Assembly: GCA_902984215.1 (NCBI GenBank) | Contig: CADWAF010004392.1 | Span: 1-24,063, forward strand | From: Willaertia magna | Lineage: Eukaryota > Heterolobosea > Eutetramitea > Acrasida > Naegleriidae | Reading direction: 5' to 3' | Length of the DNA: 24,063 nucleotides | Shown: positions 16,818-24,063 of the stretch, piece by piece | Position numbering within the stretch: the stretch's first letter is position 1 | How the letters are laid out: every line of letters starts with the position of its first letter | The notes under the pieces: model-generated | What the model was told of the DNA's origin: nothing | The model's input: only the letters and a program-made list of their open reading frames with translations | The model's database searches: none | Program-made: the position numbers and the translations under genes

Positions 16818-18318
16818 ATGAAGCCTGCTTTAGTACAACAATGTTGTCAATTACTTTACAAAAAAAAAATGTTAAAACCACTAATAGTTCAACAACACCT
16901 CCACTTAACAAAGCATTTAGCTAAACAACATTTAAAATATTCTTCTTTTCATTCTCTCTATTCCCAATCAATAATAATAACAAAAAATTATCATCAAAAA
17001 ACTTTAAACAATTCAAAACACGAAAAGGAAATTAAAGAAATAAAAAAAAGAAAACGAATTTTTCATTCCGAAGCTTTTGATACACCAAACGTTATTAATG
17101 ATATTCATCATCAACACTCTATTAAATCATCTTCTTTAGATCATTATCATCACGGTCTTATTGAAAATGTTTTTCCAACAACATCAACAGACACAGCCAT
17201 AGCCACAACCAAAAAAGAAGAAGCCCATTTAATTGATGGTAAAGCTATAGCTCATGAAATTAAACAAGAAATTAAACAAACAATTGACCATATTAAAGAC
17301 ATTCAACTAAAAAACGGTATAAAACAACAGGACCTAAAAATTCCAGGTTTGGCCGTTATTCTAGTCGGTGACCGAAAAGACTCTGCAACATATGTTCACA
17401 TGAAATCAAATGCTTGTAAAGAAATTGGAATTGAAAATTTTCAAATAAATTTACCAGAAACAATCACAGAAGAAGAATTAATTAAAATTATAGAAAATTG
17501 TAATGAAAATAATAAGATGGATGGAATTTTAATACAATTACCTTTACCCAAACATTTAAATGAAGAATTAATTTTACAAAAAGTGAAAATGGAAAAGGAC
17601 GTTGATGGATTTCATCCTTACTCATTTGGTAAGTTATGTATGAATTTAGAATCCTTTGGGTAATGAAAACAAAAAAGGAAAGTCATATAATATACTATTA
17701 ATGTAACATCTTTATTATATTTTGTTTTTAATGAATCATATAATGGATTGTAATGAAAACAAAAAAGGAAAGTAATCTAACTTACCAGGAAGGAAGATAA
17801 ATGAAGGAAAAGAATTCATTCCATGCACTCCATTAGGTTGTTTAGAATTATTAAAACGTACATCTAAAAATTTAAATTTAAATTTAGAAGGAAAAGATGC
17901 CATTGTAATTGGTAGATCAAATATTGTTGGAATTCCAATGGCAATGTTATTATTACATCAATTAAATTGTTCTGTAGAGATTGTTCATAAAAAATCAATT
18001 GACATTCCAAAAAAGATTAATCAATGTGATATTATTGTAAGTTGTTGTGGACAAGCTGGTTTTATACAACCTGAATGGATAAAGAAAGGAGCTATTGTAA
18101 TTGATGTTGGAGCTAATGTTATACCTAATGATAAAGAGGAAAGAGGTTATTCAATTGTTGGTGATGTTGTTTGTAATAAAGTTTTAAAGGAAAGAGCATT
18201 GGCTTATACTCCAGTACCTGGTGGTGTTGGTCCAATGACAATTGCAATGTTAATGAGAAATACATTACAAAGTTTTAAGGCAAAACATGAAGAATTATTT
18301 GTAAATTGTAATAATTAA
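16818..18318 (+). CDS. folD: Methylenetetrahydrofolate dehydrogenase/cyclohydrolase, mitochondrial type
   Basis: Two exons (16818-17628 and 17789-18318) give 446 residues. The bifunctional enzyme oxidises 5,10-methylene-THF to methenyl-THF and hydrolyses that to 10-formyl-THF. The first ~135 residues are a basic, Gln/His/Lys-rich extension that fits a mitochondrial presequence plus linker. The catalytic core follows: YVHMK with Y192 and catalytic K196, QLPLP (Q240), KDVDGF (D261, D263), FIPCTPLGCLELL after the splice, the Rossmann signature GRSNIVGIPMAMLLL, CGQAGF, VIDVGANV and PGGVGPMTIAM. No formyl-THF synthetase domain follows, so it is the FolD/MTHFD2 architecture rather than the trifunctional form. 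The ATG at 16869 (residue 18) has nine A before it and a cleaner presequence (MLKPLIVQQHLH), so it may be the true start. The LETM1-family gene follows on the same strand. Confidence 0.93.
17629..17788 (+). other. Intron of the folate dehydrogenase gene
   Basis: GTAAGT donor, CTAAC branch-like word at 17777-17781 and TTACCAG acceptor, 160 bases. Removing it joins the phase-1 codon G|GA as glycine, giving the conserved run from HPYSFG into RKINEGKEFIPCTP. Inside it, a 24-base word (GTAATGAAAAC...GGAAAGT) is present twice, at 17660-17683 and 17750-17773, exactly 90 bases apart. Confidence 0.9.
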
Positions 18319-18555
18319 ATAAATATATATTAAATTTTAAAAATGATTTTGATTTAAAAAAGTAAATCAATTAATAAACAGGAACGTTTTTAATAACTTT
18401 GGTGAAGAAGCTTTTTGGTGTTAATTTTCACTTTCCTCTTCTTCTTGACACTTAATGATTTGAGGAAGTGCTTGGTTGACTTGTTTATTGTAAAGAATTG
18501 ATTGGTTCTAAAATTATATTAAAAAAATACGTTCCTTGAAATTAGGTCAAAAAAA

Positions 18556-20332
18556 ATGCATCGCTCAACGAAAATCAATAAGTTATTGGCAACCAATAGG
18601 ACTGTTAATAACTATATCACAGCCACAGCTACAGCAACAACAAAAAGACAGATTTTCGTTAAATCACTATTAATATTAGATCAACAGATTAAAAACTATC
18701 ACAACAACAATATTTATTCGGTTAAGAAAAGTAATCAAAAATTTACATTATTAAATAAATGTTATAAGAATTTAAATAATAAATCATTTCATACCCATCT
18801 TTCCACAACACTACTTCAAGAAAATTCAAAGAGAGAAAAAGATGATCATTCAACAACTAAAGATATTAACAATAATAATAATAACAATTTTAAACAAACA
18901 CAACAACAACAACAACAACGAGAAAGTAGTACTGCAACAGCAACAACAACAACAGATAAATCTTTTCATGTCAATGGTGAAATGAATAAAGCTAACATGA
19001 ATTCAAAATTAGAAAATATTAATTTAAAAGATAAGAAAGAAGATGAAAATAATTTTTTACAAAATGATGAAAAAGATTTTAAAAAAGATTTTAAAAAAAG
19101 ATTTTAAAAAAGATTTTGAAAAATATTTAAATGTTACAAAAATTTATTTAAAAAAATTTAAAGAAAATTGTTCATTTTTAACAAATCATTTAATTATAAA
19201 ATTAAAACAATTAAAAGAAAATATAAATTATTATTTACAATTTTATAAAAATGGATTAAAAAATATAATTAAAGATATTAAAACATATTACTATTTAAGG
19301 AAAGAAATAAATAATCAAAGACCATTTCATTTAGCTAATCGTAGTGAATTATTATTTATGAATCAGTTTACAATAGATTTTTTAAAATCAATTCCATTTA
19401 TAGTTTTATTTTTTCCATTTTCAGTTGGTTATTATATTTTAAGTATTATTTTTCCAATTTTATTACCAAATCATTTAATTTTACCAAATAAGAAAATACA
19501 AATTATAAATAATATTGTAAAGAAGAGAAAAAATTTAAAAAATATAATTATTAATGATTTAATACAATATACAAATTTAGTAAAGGGACATTTAGGAAAT
19601 GATAAAAAAGATGCTGAAAAGTTTATTTCAATTTTAGAATATTCTAAAAATTTTACTAAAAATTTAAATAATAATGGAATTTCTAAATTTGAACAATTTA
19701 AAATAATTTTAAATGAAATGAAAGAATTAGATGAAAAGAATATTTTTGTAAATAATTTTTTAAAATTTGATTTTATGAGTACTAAATTAGTACAACAATG
19801 TTGTGAATTTGCATTAATTGGTCGTTCACATTTATCTGGAATTTCAGGTGCAATTCATGATGAAAAGTTTGCAGTTATGGGAATAAGAAAGAATAATCCA
19901 AATTTATTAATTGAAGTATTTTATGAATTTTTTTATGTTGTTGCTTCAAATACTTCTTATATTTTACCAAATATTGTTAAAATTTTATTATTAAATCGTT
20001 TTATTTATTTATTGAGAAATGATGATTACTTTATTTCAGTTAATGATGAATTGAGTAAAATTTTAAATATTAACAGAGAATTGGATTTGAGTGAATTGAG
20101 AAATTTATGTTATTTACGTGGATTAATTACACATCCAACTGACACTAATGTTAACACTACTTCTTCTGCTGATAATAACACTGATGTTAGTGTTGAAGGT
20201 GGTAATACAACAGCAGTTGATATAGAAGAAAGTAAAGAATTAAAAGAATTATTTGAATTGTGGTATGAAAAGACAAAATCATTTCATTCAAATGAATTAA
20301 CTTTAATTACATGTATTTTATTATTAGATTAA
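18556..20332 (+). CDS. letm1: LETM1-family mitochondrial inner membrane protein (frameshifted)
   Basis: Two overlapping frames (18556-19107 and on to 20332) make one gene of 591 residues if the seven-A run at 19093-19099 had six, as its sister repeats do. LETM1 proteins sit in the mitochondrial inner membrane and keep potassium/proton and calcium balance. The N-terminus (MHRSTKINKLLATNRTVNNY) is basic and free of acidic residues, as expected for a mitochondrial presequence. Residues about 35-180 are Asn-, Gln-, Thr- and Lys-rich low complexity. The LETM1 core begins near YYYLRKEINNQ, and the membrane segment (about 273-305) reads FLKSIPFIVLFFPF...FPILLPNHL, matching the VPF...FPNMLPSTF pattern of LETM1. 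Then come RFIYLLRNDDYFI and LRNLCYLRGL, an Asn/Thr-rich insert of ~40 residues, and a final helix. No EF hands follow. LETMD1-like is the alternative. Sequence error, allele or true break is undecided. Confidence 0.8.
18901..18918 (+). repeat. CAA trinucleotide repeat coding polyglutamine
   Basis: Six pure CAA codons encode Q6 in the low-complexity N-terminal part of the LETM1-family protein. AAT/AAC-rich codons just upstream (18868-18887) encode seven Asn. Such tracts are typical of AT-rich amoebae. Confidence 0.85.
19075..19117 (+). repeat. 12-base tandem repeat holding the LETM1 frameshift
   Basis: GATTTT followed by AAAAAA repeats about 3.5 times (GATTTT at 19075, 19087, 19100 and 19112). 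The spacers have 6, 7 and 6 A. The seven-A copy (19093-19099) shifts the frame and creates the TAA at 19105-19107. In an intact frame the units encode the dipeptide pair DF-KK. Confidence 0.9.
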
Positions 20333-20342
20333 TATATTTTTT

Positions 20343-23300
20343 TTACAATGTAAATTTATAATGATATCTAAATAAATTAAATTTACTTGTAGTTACTTGT
20401 TGAGCTAATTGATCCACTAATTGATCTAAAAATAATGAGCAATCAATAAATTCTTTTCTTAATTGTTGTACAATCACAAGTAATTCTTCACCCTTATTGT
20501 TATTGTTTTCCTCTTCATCATCTATTTCATTTATAGGAATTGTATTATTAACTAATAGATATTTAAATTTTAAAATTAAGGAAAACATTTTAATAATTAT
20601 ATCCAACATTGGTTTAGCTATATCATTTAACAAACATTGTTTTAATAATCTATCTAAAAACTCTTTGTGTAAATAAATTAACCTTTCTATCGTTAAATTA
20701 CCACTTTCCTTTTCAAAAATCAACTTTTCAACAAATTGTGAAAATCCAGAATCAATAACTTCTACAAAAATAAAAGTTTTAAATACGGTAATAAAATGTT
20801 GAATTTCTTGTCTAAATTTTTGTAAATATTTTACAAATTGTGGTTCTTTTTTATATTTTATAAAACGAAATGGTTGAAATACTTTATAAATATCTTGTAA
20901 GGCTAAATCAACTCTTTTTAATTTAAATAAAAATTTAAATATTTTAATATATTTTTCTATACATGACTCATTTAATATAATATTAATTGGGAATTTAACT
21001 GAATAATTTAATTTAATATAATCTAATGAATTAATATTATAAATATCAATTAAGGTTTTATCTTCATTATTTAAAATCTTTTCATCAATATCAAGGGATA
21101 AATCTTTAATTAAATTGTATTCAATATGCTGATGATTTATATCAGTGTCACTTGTCATCATGCTATTATTTAGTAATAAAGAATCCTCTTCTTCTTGATA
21201 ATTGTAATGATTTGAAGTTTTAATTGCATCAAAAAAAGTTTTGTTTAAAATAAATTTATCTTTAAAATTTAAACTTCTTTTCATTATTCCATCTAATAAA
21301 TAATTTGTAAATATATCATGAATATCACCTGCTTTAAATAAAAAATAATTATTAATTAAACTTAAATGATTTGATAAGTGATATTCATTAAATAGCATAT
21401 TTATAAAAATATGGTCAACCATATCTTTTTGTAATGATATTGCTGTAAATAAACATCTTTTAATAGCTATATCTATTGGTATTTGTAATAAACTATTAGT
21501 ACTTTCTAAATACTGATTTAAATTATTATTTACAATATCATTATTATTTTGATTTCTTTCATATACTATTTCAGATACTATTGAGTGATTAAGATTATTA
21601 CAGTCAACTAAATCCTCATCTTCTTTCATTCTTTCATTATTATTTACAGTATTAAACTCTTCGTCATTATCATTCACATCAACTCGTGCATCATCAAAAT
21701 GATTTAAATCATTATTTTGATATAAATAATCCCTTCTCGTTTCATCAACCATATTATCATCATTATCCTCCTCCAGCAATTGTCCTACAAAAGTAGTACT
21801 ACTATCTTCCTTTTGTTGAGTATCTAAGGGTATTCCCATTTTCTTTTCGTATTCCTCAATAATTTGATGTTTTAATTTTTCTTTTATTTCGTTTTCTTCT
21901 TTTTGAAATTTATCTAATAGCTCTTCATTAAAATCTAATTGTTTCATGTCCATTTGAATTTTCTTTTGTAAATTAATTAATCTCTTTTCCATTAAGTTTT
22001 TGTCTAATTCTTGTTGTTTTAAAAATAATTTTATACATTGATTTTCAAATATTTCAATTTGTTTTTCGTTATATTTAATATCTAATACTGTATTATTGTT
22101 ATCTATAGATATTTCTGTTGATAATAAGTCGCTTGTCAATAGAAAATGATTTGGATTGGAATTTCTAATAATATATAAAATCTTTCCAGAAATAATTAAT
22201 TTTTGAATTAATTCTTTTAAAAATTGTGGAACTTTTTCATAATAAATAATAAATCTATTGTCCCAAAGATTAGTCGTTGTATCAATATTTTCTTTTACAA
22301 AAAATTCTTCATAATTATCACCTTCAATTATTCCATTATAAATCCATTGATGTATCCAATTAAAGAATGGTTTACAACTATTTTTAAACAGTAATAATAA
22401 AATATTTACATGTGGCGAATCTAAAATTTCAATTTGTTTAATTAACGTATATAGATAATCTATTAAGTTACTTCCTTTTGGAAAGTTTATTAATATTCTT
22501 TGCGATAGATTAATTATTTTCCTAGTGACTAGTTGGATTGAGTGAATATATTCACTATCTTCTTCTGAACTATTGTTCTTTTCAACAATATCACAAAAAC
22601 AAATTTCAGAAAGATATTTTAATCTTTCTTTTAGGGGAGTGAGATGTTGTATTATACCTAATAATGTTATACTATTGTTATTATTATTATTTTCTGCGTT
22701 GTTATTATTGTAAATTTTAATAATTATATTTTTCAATTCTAATATACAGGATTTATACCAACGTAAAATAAGTGTTAATGTTAAACCAAAACTTTGACAA
22801 CATTTTCCTACATCTATTCCATTAATTAAATATTCAGATAATAATTCTAACCTTTTATAATATGTTCCCATCAAGGCAATATCTTGCAATGCATTATTTA
22901 AACTTAATAATGATAATGATTTTAATCTAATAAACTGTACAATTAATTTACATGATTTTTCATCATAAATAAAAATTGATGATGTTATCCCTTGAAGGGC
23001 CAGTAGCGATTTCTAAATTAAATAAATTAAAGATCATTAAAAATAAAAATTAAATAAACAATAAATAAATAAAAAAATTAAATAAATAAAAATTACATAC
23101 ATCTATAATTTCAATTTCATTATAAACTTTAAAATTCTTTCCAAAACTTAATCTATCAAAATATTGTTTATTTTGATATAATTTTGAACAATTATATTCT
23201 GTAAAATAAATTGACCTTTTTCTCTTTTCGGGTTTTACATTTAATGCTTTTGTAAAATCACTTAAAGGTCGTTTAAAATTATCATTTAAAGAATTATCAC

Positions 23301-24063
23301 ATAAAATATTATTATTAATTATAGTTGTAAAATTCCCTTCTTTCCTGTAATTTTGTAAAGATAAATTATTGTTATTTAACAATTCTGGAAAGAAATTAGA
23401 AAGTTCATTATTAATTTCAGTTGTAAATAATAAATTATTATTCATTTCAAATATTGAAGATTTTTTACAATTTGTATAATTTAAATTATTTAATGATTGA
23501 ATAGTATTAGATCCAAAAAGAGAAGAAATATCAATAATAGATTCATTATTATTTTCAATTATCGTTGTTGTTGTAGTTGAAGATGATCCAATAGAAAAAG
23601 AAGAATCTATCAATTCATTTAATTTATCTTTAATTAAAAAAATTAAAAAAGTAGCAATTTTTTCATTCTTTTCAATTAAATTTTCAAATAATTTTTCAAT
23701 TTTATTTGCCTCTATTCCTCTATCATTCATTCTTAAAGAAAAAAGTATTGTATTTAATTCATTTAAAAGAAAAGCCTTTTGAGATTTAAATTTATCAGTT
23801 TCACTAAAATGTAAGGCTGGAATATACTGTTAAAAGAATTTTAAAGAATTTTAAAACAATTTTAATGTATTCAATTGTTTGGATAAATTGTAATTTAACA
23901 CTTACTGTAGGATGTCTATCTAACAAGATTGAAAAACATGAGAATTTTAATTTATTTATAAATTTTTCTTGTAATAAATTATTTTCTCTAATGGTATCGG
24001 AAGATAAATTTTTCTCCAATTCTTTCTTTGCAATTTGTAAAGCAAGCTGTTTCACTAAAAGGC
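20343..24063 (-). CDS. Gamma-tubulin complex protein, GCP6/GCP5-like (5' end outside window)
   Basis: This Spc97/Spc98-family protein is part of the gamma-tubulin ring complex that nucleates microtubules. At least three exons are seen: 24063 (or beyond) to 23906, 23826-23101 and 23012-20343, joined by GT-AG introns in phase 0, giving about 1180 residues in the window. GRIP1 features begin across the last junction (SLLALQGITSSIFIYDE, ALQDIALMGTYYKRLELLSEY) and continue with PFFNWIHQWIYNGIIEGDNY and the following VPQFLKELIQKLIISGKILY. A charged coiled coil (about residues 320-390 of the last exon, ending near EEYEKKM) and an Asp/Asn-rich acidic stretch separate it from GRIP2, which has NHLSLINNYFLFKAGD, FLFKLKRVDLALQDIY and HKEFLDRLLKQCLLND. 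The long coiled-coil insert between the two GRIP motifs points to the GCP6 or GCP5 class rather than GCP2-4. Its 3' end almost touches that of the LETM1-family gene, with 10 bases between stops. CTTTTAG at the window edge could be another acceptor. Confidence 0.85.
23013..23100 (-). other. Intron in the GCP6/5-like gene (88 bases)
   Basis: The donor is GTATGT (from 23100) and the acceptor TAATTTAG (ending 23013). Phase 0 splicing joins NEIEIID to KSLLALQGITSS, restoring a typical GRIP1 start. The intron is almost pure A/T on the - strand. Confidence 0.85.
23827..23905 (-). other. Intron in the GCP6/5-like gene (79 bases)
   Basis: The donor is GTAAGT (from 23905) and the acceptor TTTTAACAG (ending 23827). 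Phase 0 splicing joins LLDRHPT to YIPALHFSETDK and opens the frame of the middle exon without any stop. Confidence 0.8.

Noticed and set aside
17938..18318. Separate small gene with the GGVGPMT motif
   Set aside because: It is the 3' part of exon 2 of the folate dehydrogenase; a clean GTAAGT...TTACCAG intron joins it to exon 1 in frame.
19043..20332. Independent gene starting at the ATG at 19043
   Set aside because: That ATG lies inside the upstream frame; the repeat-linked one-base shift and the mitochondrial presequence at 18556 show that both parts are one LETM1-family gene.
23050..24055. Two separate small - strand genes (23050-23730 and 23804-24055)
   Set aside because: Good donors and acceptors join both, in phase 0, to the gamma-tubulin complex gene, and the joined sequence completes the GRIP1 start.

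Overview
This is a eukaryotic nuclear window, most likely from a very AT-rich amoeboid protist. Four things point that way. The spacers are extremely AT-rich. Three short GT-AG introns can be placed. Every intact gene ends in TAA, and most start codons follow a run of A. Several proteins carry Asn, Gln or Ser/Thr low-complexity tracts. The style is closest to dictyostelid slime moulds, but a heterolobosean or another AT-rich protist cannot be excluded from sequence alone.

Layout, left to right. Positions 1-1571 are a gene-free, extremely AT-rich spacer that ends in a possible short upstream ORF. Next come two + strand housekeeping genes: the RNA exosome cap subunit Rrp40 (1572-2318) and the exocyst subunit Exo70 (2489-4588). 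A convergent - strand gene for an F-box-like/SPRY-like protein follows (4695-5660), then a spacer with what looks like a decayed gene relic (5841-6273). The centre of the window is one intronless 9.4-kb - strand gene (6349-15741). It encodes a complete 3130-residue cyclic beta-1,2-glucan synthase, an enzyme type known mainly from bacteria such as rhizobia and Brucella. A 1.1-kb divergent spacer with direct repeats and a long imperfect hairpin separates it from a mitochondrial-type methylenetetrahydrofolate dehydrogenase/cyclohydrolase (16818-18318, one intron). After that comes a LETM1-family mitochondrial inner-membrane protein (18556-20332) whose frame is broken by one extra A in a 12-bp tandem repeat. 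The right end is a - strand gamma-tubulin complex protein, GCP6/GCP5-like (20343 to beyond 24063), spread over at least three exons.

There is no operon logic here; the neighbours are unrelated housekeeping genes for RNA decay, exocytosis, folate metabolism, mitochondrial ion homeostasis and microtubule nucleation. The standout is the glucan synthase. It has every module of the bacterial enzyme in the normal order, eukaryote-style low-complexity inserts, and a visibly higher GC content than its neighbours. This fits an old horizontal acquisition, now fully embedded in a eukaryotic chromosome, that would give the organism the capacity to make beta-1,2-glucan.
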